Positions 53,449 to 63,122 of a DNA stretch of 64,000 nt are shown here, one piece after another. A program made the position numbers and the translations under genes. The notes below the pieces were generated by a model. It saw only the letters and a list, made by a program, of their open reading frames with translations, was not told the origin of the DNA and searched no databases. Where the stretch lies: the NCBI GenBank assembly GCA_934718155.1, contig CAKUZF010000007.1:1-64000 (forward strand), in the 5' to 3' direction. Within the stretch, counting starts at the first letter, position 1. Each line of letters begins with the position of its first letter. Origin of the DNA: an uncultured Parabacteroides sp. Lineage in GTDB: Bacteria; Bacteroidota; Bacteroidia; Bacteroidales; Tannerellaceae.

Positions 53449-54765
53449 TTATTTCTTCCAATACTTATCTACGAATACCTGCTTAATGTTCACCTCAGCC
53501 GGGTTGAAATACTTGGCGAAGAGATCCCATGCCACATCGAGCATCTCGGTCGTATCGAGGTTGACATCGATAGCCAACAACTTCGAAGAGTAGTCTTTCG
53601 CAAACGCCAGCGTACGGTTGTCGTAGTCGGTCAGGTCGAAACCATTCTCCATCTTCGTCTTCGCATTAGCCGCATCGGCATACAGACGGACAGCAGCGTT
53701 CATCACCTGCGGGTGATCCTCACGAGTCTTCTTTCCGGTAACGAGCTGTTTCAAACGAGACAAGCTTCGGAACGGATCGACGATAACCTTACCCACATCG
53801 CTATCACGACGCAAGTAGAGCTGACCCTCGGTGATATAACCCGTGTTATCAGGCACGGCATGCGTAATGTCGCCACCCGACAAGGTTGTTACGGCAATAA
53901 TCGTGATTGAACCTCCAGCGGGGAACTGCACGGCCTTCTCGTAGATCTTCGCCAAGTCTGAATACAACGAACCCGGCATTGAGTCCTTCGAAGGAATCTG
54001 GTCCATACGGTTCGACACGATCGCCAAAGCATCGGCGTAGTTAGTCATATCGGTCAACAGCACCAAGACCTTCTCGTTCTTCTCGACAGCGAAATACTCC
54101 GCAGCGGTCAAGGCCATATCAGGGATCAAAATACGCTCTACAGAGGGATCCTCGGTCGTATTGATGAAGCTGACAATACGATCCAGCGCACCTGCATTGC
54201 TAAACGTGTTCTTAAAGAAGAGGTAGTCGTCGTTAGTCATACCCATACCGCCCAAGATAATCTTGTCCGACTGAGCACGCAAAGCCACCATGGCCATCAC
54301 CTGGTTAAATGGCTGGTCGGGATCGGCGAAGAAGGGGATCTTCTGACCAGTCACCAAGGTATTGTTCAAGTCGATACCTGCGATACCCGTTGCGATCAGC
54401 TCTGAAGGCTGCTTACGACGAACGGGGTTCACCGATGGACCGCCAATCTCTACCTCGCGTCCCTCGGGAGCTGGGCCACCATCAATCGGCTCGCCATAAG
54501 CGTTGAAGAATCGGCCAGCCAACAGGTCGCCCACCTTCAACGAAGGAGCCTTGCCCATGAATACGACCTCGGCATTTGTGCGGATACCCTCCGTGCCGGA
54601 GAAAACCTGCAGCGTAACCTCGTCGCCAACAATCTTCACTACCTGAGCCAACTTACCATCGATAGAGGCCAGCTCATCATATCCCACACCCGTTGCCTTC
54701 AGCGAGCAGGTCGCCTTGGTAATCTGGGTGATCTTTGTATATATCTTTTGAAATGCTTTTGCCAT
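53449..54765 (-). CDS. ntpB: V-type ATPase subunit B
   Basis: Non-catalytic nucleotide-binding partner of subunit A (438 residues). It starts with the beta-barrel (YTKITQITKATCSLKATGVG) and has FADPDQPFNQVMAMVALRAQ in place of a functional P-loop. LLTDMTNYADALAIVSNRMD and PAGGSITIIAVTTLSGGDIT are highly conserved segments. It lies 9 bp after subunit A. Confidence 0.96.
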   Translation of the reverse strand: MAKAFQKIYTKITQITKATCSLKATGVGYDELASIDGKLAQVVKIVGDEVTLQVFSGTEGIRTNAEVVFMGKAPSLKVGDLLAGRFFNAYGEPIDGGPAPEGREVEIGGPSVNPVRRKQPSELIATGIAGIDLNNTLVTGQKIPFFADPDQPFNQVMAMVALRAQSDKIILGGMGMTNDDYLFFKNTFSNAGALDRIVSFINTTEDPSVERILIPDMALTAAEYFAVEKNEKVLVLLTDMTNYADALAIVSNRMDQIPSKDSMPGSLYSDLAKIYEKAVQFPAGGSITIIAVTTLSGGDITHAVPDNTGYITEGQLYLRRDSDVGKVIVDPFRSLSRLKQLVTGKKTREDHPQVMNAAVRLYADAANAKTKMENGFDLTDYDNRTLAFAKDYSSKLLAIDVNLDTTEMLDVAWDLFAKYFNPAEVNIKQVFVDKYWKK

Positions 54766-54774
54766 AACTTACGC

Positions 54775-56532
54775 TTATTTAACGATTCTCTCCTGTATCA
54801 ACGCATCCAACTCCACATTGTGCTGGTTGAACGCCTCGCTCTGATATTCTGAGTAGTTCATCTGCTTGCAGATGTTGATCATCTTCTTGAAATACTCCAT
54901 TACCTCCAAGAAGTTCTCAAACTTAAACTCCGAGCGGCAGATATTCACAACACGGTCCAACATAAACTCCTGACGAGCCAGCGGAGTAACCGCATCGATC
55001 GTATCGAACGCATCCTGCTGCAAAATGACGAAGTCGATCAGCTCAGACTTCCAGAACGTCACGTGATAATCAACAGGCACGCCATCGTCGCCCAAGATGT
55101 TAATCTGCTCGGCAATCTCTTTACCACGCAACATACGGGTCTTCACCTCGTTCACCTTCTCAATCCAGCTCGGCGAGATATGCTGCGAGATGTACTCTTG
55201 GAACTCAGGATACTCCAGGTATTTCGAGTAACTGTCGATCGGGTTGACAGCCGGGTAACGCTTACGGTCAGCGCGCTCTTGTTCCAAGGCATAGAAGCAT
55301 CGAGCCACCTTCTTGGTGTTCTCAGTCACAGGCTCCTTCAGGTTACCACCCGCAGGAGACACCGTACCGATGAAGGTAACGGAACCTGTAGCTCCATTGT
55401 TCAGATGCACGAATCCCGCACGAGCGTAGAAGTTGGCCACGATAGCCGACAAGTCCATCGGGAAGGCATCCGGTCCGGGCAGCTCCTCCAAACGGTTTGA
55501 CATCTCACGCAAGGCCTGTGCCCAACGAGAGGTCGAGTCAGCCATCAGCAACACTTTCAAACCCATTCCACGATAATACTCGGCAATAGTCATGGCCGTA
55601 TAAACAGAAGCCTCACGAGCGGCAACTGGCATGTTTGAGGTGTTGGCGATAATGATAGTACGCTCCATCAACTTACGGCCAGTATGCGGGTCGATCAACT
55701 CGGGGAACTCCGTGAAGACCTCCACAACCTCGTTGGCACGCTCACCGCAGGCAGCGATGATAACGATATCCGCCTCAGCCTGCTTTGAGATCGCATGCTG
55801 AAGCACCGTCTTACCCGTACCAAACGGACCAGGGATAAAGCCCGTACCACCCTCAACGATGGGGTTCACGGTATCAATTGTTCGAACACCCGTCTCCAAC
55901 AGTTTGAATGGGCGGGGTTTCTCACGATAGCACGTGATGGCCTTCTTCACCGGCCAACGCTGAATCATCGTCACCTTCACCTCGGCGCCATTCGCATCAG
56001 TCAGTACAGCCATCGTGTCGTGGATTGTATAAGCACCTGCTGCCGCAACCTCCTTCACAGTGTAAACGCCCTTGAAGGTAAACGGCACCATAATCTTATG
56101 CGGCTGAGAGTTCTCGTCCACCTCTCCTAACCAATCGCCAGCGGCAACTTGGTCGCCAGCCTTAGCCAGCGGCTTGAAATCCCACTTCTTATCATTATCC
56201 AATGCGAACGTGTAATCGCCACGTTTCAAGAAGACGCCTTCCATCTTGTCGAGGTCGTTCTGCAAACCATCGTAGTTGCGCGACAGCATACCGGGACCCA
56301 GCGTCACCTCCAACATGTGGCCTTGGAACTCAGCCTCATCACCTACACGCATACCACGTGTGCTCTCGAACACCTGAACAAAGGCATTCTTACCTATTAC
56401 CTTGATCACCTCCGCCATCAGCTTCACGCCTCCAACAGAAATGTAACAGATCTCATTCTGTGAAACCGGGCCGTCAACCTCCACGGTCACCAGATTGGAT
56501 ACGATTCCTTTTACAATACCTTTCGTAGCCAT
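54775..56532 (-). CDS. ntpA: V-type ATPase subunit A (catalytic)
   Basis: Catalytic ATPase subunit (585 residues). The P-loop GPFGTGKT is at 235-242, the non-homologous insertion typical of V-type A subunits precedes it (about 115-200), and MADSTSRWAQALREMSNRLE is the conserved catalytic-face segment. The gene lies 2 bp after the DUF2764 gene. Confidence 0.97.
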   Translation of the reverse strand: MATKGIVKGIVSNLVTVEVDGPVSQNEICYISVGGVKLMAEVIKVIGKNAFVQVFESTRGMRVGDEAEFQGHMLEVTLGPGMLSRNYDGLQNDLDKMEGVFLKRGDYTFALDNDKKWDFKPLAKAGDQVAAGDWLGEVDENSQPHKIMVPFTFKGVYTVKEVAAAGAYTIHDTMAVLTDANGAEVKVTMIQRWPVKKAITCYREKPRPFKLLETGVRTIDTVNPIVEGGTGFIPGPFGTGKTVLQHAISKQAEADIVIIAACGERANEVVEVFTEFPELIDPHTGRKLMERTIIIANTSNMPVAAREASVYTAMTIAEYYRGMGLKVLLMADSTSRWAQALREMSNRLEELPGPDAFPMDLSAIVANFYARAGFVHLNNGATGSVTFIGTVSPAGGNLKEPVTENTKKVARCFYALEQERADRKRYPAVNPIDSYSKYLEYPEFQEYISQHISPSWIEKVNEVKTRMLRGKEIAEQINILGDDGVPVDYHVTFWKSELIDFVILQQDAFDTIDAVTPLARQEFMLDRVVNICRSEFKFENFLEVMEYFKKMINICKQMNYSEYQSEAFNQHNVELDALIQERIVK

Positions 56533-56534
56533 AA

Positions 56535-57419
56535 TTATTTCATATTGTTTCTTTTAAATTCATCCAACGCATGCTCACTTCCTTTCTTCATCGCACCTAC
56601 CATCTTACGGAAGATCTGCTCGCCACGAGCCTTATCCAAAGTCACCCAGCGCTCGATCATCTCCAATTGCAGCAAGTAGGCAAAGACACACTCAATATCG
56701 AACGTCATGAAGAAGGTTTGCTCTTCGAGCCATTTCCACTTCAACAAGTCGATCTTCTTCTCTCGCGCATAAAGGTCGGCCTCCTCGGCGATTCGATGTA
56801 GCTCAGCCAGATAAGCCACGCTGTCGGTCAAGCCAAAATCGCGTGCGTTAGAGGTACGGATCTGCTCCGCAATCTCGTTATGCCCAACGATGTAAAGGGA
56901 TTTGTCAAAACCATATTTTCGGCAGGTGATTGCCGTCAATACATTATTAATATTAAGGTTCAACTCAAACCAAGCAGCCACCATCGGATTGTTTACTCGC
57001 ATAGCCACCTCATAATAGCGCGCTGACAGTTGATCCTCCAAGGAGACGGGGCTCTTCTCCCCCTTCTGTTCTTCCTGCTGTTCCTGCTCTTCCAGGTAGT
57101 GTTGCAAAAACGCTACCATATAGGGAGGGACGGCCTCGAACTTCGGCAATTTCTTCTTCTTTTTCAACGCCTCACAGACGGCCTCGAACTGCTCGGCCGT
57201 GGCACGGCCTCGTGGGTCGAACTTCGCCTCCGGATCTTTCAGCCAAGCCAGCAAATTGGCATTGTCGTATTTCAAGAAGAAAAGGTTAATCAGTTTCCGG
57301 TCTTTCCCCGATAACATCGCATCAATCTCCGCATGGAAATCGGCCACTGTGTAGGCCAACTTGCCATCGTCGAGCGAGATGTCAGGTAATCCGGATACTA
57401 AATAATAATACTTACCCAT
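56535..57419 (-). CDS. DUF2764 family protein, likely V-ATPase stalk subunit
   Basis: A 294-residue, largely helical protein found only in V-type ATPase operons of Bacteroidetes, spirochaetes and chlamydiae. YYYLVSGLPDISLDDGKLAY starts it. It occupies the place where subunit C is encoded elsewhere, and no recognisable C gene is present, so it probably does that job (socket between rotor and axle). The gene is packed 1-2 bp from its neighbours. There is a Lys-rich insert near residue 90 and a Glu/Gln-rich one near 118. Confidence 0.88.
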   Translation of the reverse strand: MGKYYYLVSGLPDISLDDGKLAYTVADFHAEIDAMLSGKDRKLINLFFLKYDNANLLAWLKDPEAKFDPRGRATAEQFEAVCEALKKKKKLPKFEAVPPYMVAFLQHYLEEQEQQEEQKGEKSPVSLEDQLSARYYEVAMRVNNPMVAAWFELNLNINNVLTAITCRKYGFDKSLYIVGHNEIAEQIRTSNARDFGLTDSVAYLAELHRIAEEADLYAREKKIDLLKWKWLEEQTFFMTFDIECVFAYLLQLEMIERWVTLDKARGEQIFRKMVGAMKKGSEHALDEFKRNNMK

Positions 57420-57420
57420 A

Positions 57421-58011
57421 TTAGAACAGCATTTCGATCAACTGAGGACGTAAGAAATCTTTGAAAAACTCCACAAATTCATCCTCTCCAAAAGTAATCT
57501 TATATGAACCATCGGCAGGGATAACCGAGAATGAGCTCTTCTTGCCATTCACCTGCTCAATCTTGTAGCCTTTATTCAGCAGATCTTTCGCATTCGACAT
57601 GAAATAAGTCTTCAACGCCTCCGCATCGGCCGACTGAATAGTCAAGTTCTCATGTGCGGGCCAGCTCTTCACCAACTCCAGGATAACCTTTTGCATATAT
57701 GCAGGATCGGCAGCCGCAGCCTTCACGTTGGCTCCCACGATGTCGCCGGTAATCAGGTTGGTCACCTCGCCTTTCAGCACCTCAACAGATTGAGCGGCAA
57801 ACAGCTTCAATTCTGCCTCTGTATTCTTCTTCAACTCTGCTGCTTTCTTCTCAGCCTCGGCCACAATACGAGCAGCCTCTTCTTCAGCGGCTTTTACGAT
57901 TGACTCTTTCTGAGCATTCGCCTCAGCGATAATCCGCCCAGCCTCTTCATTACCCTTCTCTACACCTTCTTTGTAGATTTTGTCGGTAAGTTCCTGAATC
58001 TTTGTATCCAT
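57421..58011 (-). CDS. ntpE: V-type ATPase subunit E
   Basis: Peripheral-stalk subunit (196 residues) and first gene of the operon. The N-terminal half is a long Ala/Glu/Lys-rich coil with repeated EEAARIVAEAEKKAAELKK-like segments, and the C-terminal globular part (about 100-196) binds the top of subunit B. No separate subunit G gene is found. The -7 box is at 58063. Confidence 0.92.
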   Translation of the reverse strand: MDTKIQELTDKIYKEGVEKGNEEAGRIIAEANAQKESIVKAAEEEAARIVAEAEKKAAELKKNTEAELKLFAAQSVEVLKGEVTNLITGDIVGANVKAAAADPAYMQKVILELVKSWPAHENLTIQSADAEALKTYFMSNAKDLLNKGYKIEQVNGKKSSFSVIPADGSYKITFGEDEFVEFFKDFLRPQLIEMLF

Positions 58012-58062
58012 GTCCTATTATAATAATATTTTTACATTGTTATTTCTCATAGTAATCGGTTG

Positions 58063-58070
58063 CAAAGTTA
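58063..58070 (-). promoter_or_regulatory. -7 box of the V-ATPase operon
   Basis: TAACTTTG on the minus strand matches TAnnTTTG, 52 bp before the ntpE ATG. Confidence 0.55.
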
Positions 58071-58242
58071 TTTATTTCTATGGATTGGCATATTTTCAAG
58101 TGTGAAATCTTTGTAAAATCTAACATATTTCTTGAAAATCGCAATTACGGCGTACACCTCTCTAAAAGATCGTCAGTTTTATACTCTGTTAAATAATGCG
58201 CAAAATATCACACAATAGGCTTCATATATTAAATATAGTATT

Positions 58243-58250
58243 TATATTTG
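58243..58250 (+). promoter_or_regulatory. -7 box of the 71-residue gene
   Basis: TATATTTG, 35 bp before the ATG at 58285. Confidence 0.55.
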
Positions 58251-58284
58251 CGCTGAAAATATAAATACTAAAAAACATATTAAG

Positions 58285-58500
58285 ATGGCAAGAACAGTAG
58301 ATTACAATTTAAAGGCAGAGAAAATTAAAAATCAAGTGGACGAATTAGTAAAGGAATTGATCGCCGCCAAGAATGCGCCTGCAGCCAAGAGCAAAACAAA
58401 AATCAGCGACATCGACCTTGATAATGAGGACTTAAAATCTTTGTTGCAACTGCAAGCGCGTATCACGCGACTGATTATCGAGAAAACGGCTAATCAGTAA
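58285..58500 (+). CDS. Small hypothetical helical protein
   Basis: A 71-residue, highly charged protein, predicted all-helical with heptad-like spacing (IKNQVDELVKELIAAKN and LKSLLQLQARITRLIIEKT) separated by an Ala/Lys-rich hinge. I do not recognise a family. A clear -7 box and AT-rich leader support expression. It is divergent from the V-ATPase operon and is followed by a tandem repeat array. It could be a small regulator or scaffold; nothing proves either. Confidence 0.6.
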   Translation: MARTVDYNLKAEKIKNQVDELVKELIAAKNAPAAKSKTKISDIDLDNEDLKSLLQLQARITRLIIEKTANQ

Positions 58501-58520
58501 GGACAAGGTTTTGTTATATT

Positions 58521-58596
58521 CCACGGTATAAGTTCTCGAACCCCACGGTATAAGATCTCGAACCCCACAGTATAAGATCTCGAACCCCACAGTGGG
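58521..58596. repeat. Three and a half tandem 22-bp repeats
   Basis: Copies start CCACGGTATAAG at 58521 and 58543 and CCACAGTATAAG at 58565, each continuing TTCTCGAACC or ATCTCGAACC; a partial copy begins at 58587. The period is exactly 22 bp, not a multiple of three. The array follows a small gene, as does the 22-bp array at 30690, which also starts CCACGG. Confidence 0.85.
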
Positions 58597-58650
58597 AGAA
58601 CGGAGAATTAGGGAATCTTTGATATTCCAGCAGTCGCTGGGAAAAAGTAA

Positions 58651-58704
58651 AACGGCCGCCGGAGATGTATTCACCAATTGGTGGACATATTTCCGACGGC
58701 CGTT
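58651..58704 (-). terminator. Long imperfect hairpin after the CzcC-like gene
   Basis: AACGGCCG and CGGCCGTT close a roughly 25-bp imperfect stem whose core is CACCAATTGGTG. It lies just past the stop of the gene ending at 58725 and probably ends the metal-efflux operon. Confidence 0.65.
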
Positions 58705-58724
58705 AAATCATCTCTTTGCCAATC

Positions 58725-60002
58725 TTACGGTTGGAGCTGGATATTCCATTGACCAGCCGACCGCTCCAACTCCACCAAAGCGGAACTATAGTTGAAGAGG
58801 GTCTCGATATATTGCGCCTGCACATCGTCGTAGGTGCGTTGCGCATCCAGCACCTCTATCAAGGAGGCTTCGCCCCGCTGATAGCTATAGCGCTTTCCCT
58901 CCATCACGGCCTCGGCCTGACGCAGCAAGCCATTGTCATATTGCGCCACCTGCTTCCGGCTCAACTCATACGTCCAAAAGGCCTGCATCACTTCAGTCTG
59001 CACCTGCAAGCGGGCCTCCTCATAACGCAATTCAGCCTGTTGCGCCCTGAAACGGGCAGCACGCACTGTGCCTTTGTTGAAGTTGGAGAGCTTCAAAGGG
59101 ATAGCGATGCCTGCCGACACGCCTGTGAACGGAGGAGCGGGAGCTTCCTCGTTGTGTACACGCGCATTTCGGCTAACCGTCACCGACAGATCCACATCAG
59201 TGTTTCGCTCACGCCGAGCCACCTTCAACGCCTTAGCGGCCACTTCCTTGTCTTGCAGGGCCGCCACTAAGTCGGCACGCTGGAGCAGAGCTTCGTTGAG
59301 CAAATCGGCCAAAACGAAGTTCTGCTCAAGCAACTGAAGCTCTCCTTCGGGCAGAAACAGGGTGTCGGTGCTGAACGAGCCGGTCTGTACGCTCAGTTGG
59401 CTCAAAGCCTTATAAAGTTCCGCTTGTGTCTGCACCATCTCGTTGCGTATCACCTCTGCCTCGACGCGGCTCTGAATGGCATCCACCTCGCCAATCTCGC
59501 CTAATTGGTGGCGAATGCTGTCGCTGGTGGCCAGCTGGTCGATCGACTCGAAGGTGCGCTGCTTCACCTGAAAGAGCTGACGCTGGCGCAAAGCCTCCAG
59601 ATAGGCCAAGGTGGCATCGGCCCTTAGATTGCGAAGATAGTCGGCCAAGAGGGCTTCGGCCAACGCCTGCTCGCTTTTCGCTAAAGCGATGTTTGCTCCT
59701 CGTTTGCCAAAGCTGAAGGTTTTGCTCAGTTCCACCTCTACGCCCTCTCCCATCTGGAGCGAGTTGTTCTCATTATTATAATAGGAGACCGACAGGTTCG
59801 GATCATTGAACACCTTCGCGGCGGTCACCTCCGCCTGAGCGGCTGGCACGTTCAGTTTCTCGGCTGCATAGCCCACATTATCCTGGGCAACCCGCTGCAT
59901 ATAGTCGGCATACGACAGGTTGACGGGTGTTTGCCCCATCGCCATTACCAGGGGCAAGCTTCCGCCGACAAGCAGTCCTATCAATCGTTGAAATCGTTTC
60001 AT
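58725..60002 (-). CDS. CzcC-like TolC-family outer membrane protein
   Basis: A 425-residue outer-membrane channel with signal peptide (about 6-23, RLIGLLVGGSLPLVMAMG). Two outer-membrane-efflux repeats are visible, ending in SYQRGEASLIEVLDAQRTYD, the motif of the Czc/Cus branch. It overlaps the RND gene upstream by 4 bp and is the last gene of the operon. Confidence 0.92.
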   Translation of the reverse strand: MKRFQRLIGLLVGGSLPLVMAMGQTPVNLSYADYMQRVAQDNVGYAAEKLNVPAAQAEVTAAKVFNDPNLSVSYYNNENNSLQMGEGVEVELSKTFSFGKRGANIALAKSEQALAEALLADYLRNLRADATLAYLEALRQRQLFQVKQRTFESIDQLATSDSIRHQLGEIGEVDAIQSRVEAEVIRNEMVQTQAELYKALSQLSVQTGSFSTDTLFLPEGELQLLEQNFVLADLLNEALLQRADLVAALQDKEVAAKALKVARRERNTDVDLSVTVSRNARVHNEEAPAPPFTGVSAGIAIPLKLSNFNKGTVRAARFRAQQAELRYEEARLQVQTEVMQAFWTYELSRKQVAQYDNGLLRQAEAVMEGKRYSYQRGEASLIEVLDAQRTYDDVQAQYIETLFNYSSALVELERSAGQWNIQLQP

Positions 60003-63000
60003 ACCTCTTCCTCCTTTCTTGTTTCTAAGGGTTGGTTTTTCTGTTCATAATATTGCTCAATCATATAATAGAGCGCTGGGAGCACGAAGAGCGTAATCGC
60101 CGTGGCGAAGAGCAATCCATACACGATAACCGTTGCTAATGGACGCTGCACATCCGATCCAATGCCTGTGCTTATCGAGGCCGGGAACAGGCCCAATACG
60201 GCCACGGTTGCCGTCATCAGAATGGGACGGAAGCGATGGCGCGTGCCTGTGATGACTGCCTCCTTCAAGGCCTTTCCTTCCGCACGCAAATTATTGATGT
60301 GCGAGAGCATGATCACTCCGTTCTGGATGGCCACACCAATCAAGGCGATGAATCCTACAGCCGAAGAGACATTCAAGGTCATACCCCGGAGGTTCAGGGC
60401 CAGCATGCCTCCAAAGAGGGCCAGCGGAACGACACTCATCATCAATGCCGCCTGACGGAACTTGCCGCAAGCCGCAAAGAGCAACAGCAGCATCACGCCC
60501 AACACCAACGGAACAACAGCGGCCAAGCGGCTGTAGGCGCGGTGCTGATTCTCGAACTGACCCGCCCATTTCAGATGGGTCTCTTGATGGTCGTAGGCGA
60601 TCTCCTTGTCGATGCGGCGATTCGCCTCCTGCAAGAAAGAGGTGAGGTCCACCCCACGCAAGTTGACGCGCACGGTCAGGTGTCGTTTATTCATCTCGCG
60701 CGAGATCGTACTGGCTCCGGTGGTCATCTTCACCTCGGCCACCTGCGAGAGTGGGATCTTCGCCCCCGAGCCAGAAGTCAGCAACAGATTACCAATCTTC
60801 TCGGGCGAGTTGCGGCTCTCTTCGTTGAATCGGCAGGTCACGTCGTAGCTCTTGCTTCCCACAAAGATTTGCGAGATGGCCGCACCACCAATCGCCATCT
60901 CGATAACGTCGGCCACGTCAGAGACATTCAGTCCATACTGCGCAATGCGCTCTCTGTCGGCAATAATCTGCAACTGGGGCAAAGGAGGCTCCTGGTCGAC
61001 AGCCACGTCCACCGCTCCAGGTATCTCTTTCAAGAGATTGGCCAGTCGGTCGGCTATATGGCGGCCTTCCACCACATCGTCACTATAGATTTTCAAGGCC
61101 AAGTCGCTGTGCGAGCCGGCGATCTGATCCATCACCATGTCGATGATAGGCTGCGAGAAACCAACCGAGTAGCCTGGGAGCGTGGCCAGCTTTGCCGACA
61201 TCTCCTCAATCAAATCGGCTTTGGTCTTGCCGAACTTCCACGTGCTATAAGGCTTCAGGCCTACGCCGCACTCCACGTGCGAAAGCGAGAAAGCCTCCGC
61301 TCCCTCGTCGTCGCGGCCCACCTGTGTCATCACATAGGAGACCTCGTCGAACTCTTTCAAGACCTTGCGCAATTCCGCTCCCATGGCCTTCGACTTCTCG
61401 ATCGAGATGCCAGGAGGCAACTGCACTTGAATCCAGATAGAGCCCTCGTCGAGCGGAGGCAAGAAGTCTTTGCCTACGGTGTAGCTCAAGATGCCCGCTC
61501 CAATCAAGATCGCCACCAAAGGAGCGATCACCTGCTTCGGGCGATCCATCACTCGGATGATCTCTTTATGATAAAGGGCTGAGAGTTGCTCCAACCAGCG
61601 GTTGTGTTTACTCTTCTGCGGCTTGCGGTAGGCCATGAAGGCCAAGCCCGGAATCAGCAGCAATGCCACGCTCAAAGCGCCCACCAGGGCATAGCCCACG
61701 GTGTAGGCCATCGGGGTGAACAGTTTACGCTCGATGTGCTCGAAAGCGAAAAGCGGCATGTAGGCCGTGATTATAATTAAGGTAGAGAAGAAGATGGGGC
61801 GAGCCACGTCGGCCGCACGCTTCATGATCGACTCCTCCTCCAACGGCAAGTCGGCATGGCGCTCTCGCTTCTTCAATATAGTCTCCATCATCACGATCGA
61901 TCCGTCCACCAAGATACCAAAGTCGATCGCACCCAGCGAAAGCAGATTGGCCGGAATGTCGGTTATATGCATCAGGATGAAGGCAATCAGCAGCGAGAAG
62001 GGAATCGTGACTGCCACCAGTAAGGCGCCTCGCCAGCTACGCAAGAACAGAATCAACACCAGCACGACCAAAGCCATACCCTCCAACAACGTGTGCGACA
62101 CAGTGTGCAAAGTGGTATTCACCAAGTCTGTACGATCCATAAAGGGGTGAATGCGTGTGCCCTCGGGAAGAATCTCGGCATTCAGCTCCTCCACGGCGGC
62201 GTGCACACCTTCGAGCACTTGCGACGGATTCTCGCCACGCAGCATCTGCACAATGCCTTCTACGCCGTCGGAGTAGTCGCGCTGATCGTCGGTGAAGCCC
62301 AGCACACCCTTGCGCTCCAGGGTGCCATACTTCAGCTTGCCAATGTCATTCAAGTAGATAGGCACACCGCCTACCGTCTTGAGCACGATGCGACCTAAGT
62401 CTTCCAAGTCTTTCACCAAGCCAATGCCACGAATCACATACGACAGGTCGCCTCGGCTCAACATGCTACCGCCCGCATTGACATTGTTCATCTCGATCTT
62501 CTCGACAATGTCGCCCAGGGTCACATCGTATTGCTCCATCTTATAGGGATCGACCTCGATTTGATACTGGGTCGTGATGCCGCCATAGTTGCTCACGTCG
62601 GCCACACCCGTCACCTGCTTCAAGCGGGGAATGATCACCCACTTATGCAGGTCGGTCATCTCGCGAAGGCTCAACCGATCGCTCTCTACGATATAGCGGA
62701 AGATCTCGCCCGTAGGCGAGGTAAGGGGGTTCAAGCCCGGCGTGGCACTATAGGGCAACTCCACATCCACCAACCGTTCTTGCACACGTTGGCGTGCCCA
62801 ATAGTCGTCGATGCCATCATCAAACACCAAGATTACCGTGGAGAGGCCGAAGGTGTTCTTACTACGCATCACGCTCAATCCAGGCAGGCCGTTCATCGCA
62901 CGCTCAATGGGGATACTGATTTGCTGCTCTATCTCCTCGGCCGCCAAGCCTGGCACCTGCGTAACCACCTGAACGGTCGTGTCGGATATGTCGGGATAGG

Positions 63001-63109
63001 CATCGATAGCCAAACGCGTCCATGAGAAATAGCCTACTGCCGCAAAAAACAGAAACAAGACGAACATCAGCCCTCGCCGATGAATCGCCGTAAAAATAAT
63101 CTTCTTCAT
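59999..63109 (-). CDS. CzcA/CusA-like heavy-metal RND permease
   Basis: Heavy-metal-efflux RND pump, 1036 residues from the chosen start MKKIIFTAIHRRG. The frame extends 18 codons further, but that part overlaps the 3' end of the adaptor gene. Helix 4 reads GAIDFGILVDGSIVMMETIL, the DFG-VDG form of the CzcA/CusA branch, and DAYPDISDTTVQVVTQVPG is the N-terminal signature of the same branch. It likely exports divalent (Co, Zn, Cd) or monovalent (Cu, Ag) cations; which one is not clear. Confidence 0.95.
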   Translation of the reverse strand: MKKIIFTAIHRRGLMFVLFLFFAAVGYFSWTRLAIDAYPDISDTTVQVVTQVPGLAAEEIEQQISIPIERAMNGLPGLSVMRSKNTFGLSTVILVFDDGIDDYWARQRVQERLVDVELPYSATPGLNPLTSPTGEIFRYIVESDRLSLREMTDLHKWVIIPRLKQVTGVADVSNYGGITTQYQIEVDPYKMEQYDVTLGDIVEKIEMNNVNAGGSMLSRGDLSYVIRGIGLVKDLEDLGRIVLKTVGGVPIYLNDIGKLKYGTLERKGVLGFTDDQRDYSDGVEGIVQMLRGENPSQVLEGVHAAVEELNAEILPEGTRIHPFMDRTDLVNTTLHTVSHTLLEGMALVVLVLILFLRSWRGALLVAVTIPFSLLIAFILMHITDIPANLLSLGAIDFGILVDGSIVMMETILKKRERHADLPLEEESIMKRAADVARPIFFSTLIIITAYMPLFAFEHIERKLFTPMAYTVGYALVGALSVALLLIPGLAFMAYRKPQKSKHNRWLEQLSALYHKEIIRVMDRPKQVIAPLVAILIGAGILSYTVGKDFLPPLDEGSIWIQVQLPPGISIEKSKAMGAELRKVLKEFDEVSYVMTQVGRDDEGAEAFSLSHVECGVGLKPYSTWKFGKTKADLIEEMSAKLATLPGYSVGFSQPIIDMVMDQIAGSHSDLALKIYSDDVVEGRHIADRLANLLKEIPGAVDVAVDQEPPLPQLQIIADRERIAQYGLNVSDVADVIEMAIGGAAISQIFVGSKSYDVTCRFNEESRNSPEKIGNLLLTSGSGAKIPLSQVAEVKMTTGASTISREMNKRHLTVRVNLRGVDLTSFLQEANRRIDKEIAYDHQETHLKWAGQFENQHRAYSRLAAVVPLVLGVMLLLLFAACGKFRQAALMMSVVPLALFGGMLALNLRGMTLNVSSAVGFIALIGVAIQNGVIMLSHINNLRAEGKALKEAVITGTRHRFRPILMTATVAVLGLFPASISTGIGSDVQRPLATVIVYGLLFATAITLFVLPALYYMIEQYYEQKNQPLETRKEEEV

Positions 63110-63122
63110 TTCCGACCTCCTT

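Noticed and set aside
60236..61582. A 448-codon plus-strand frame inside the CzcA-like gene
   Set aside because: Antisense to a full-length conserved RND pump; the composition (His, Gln, Arg) is that of a shadow frame.
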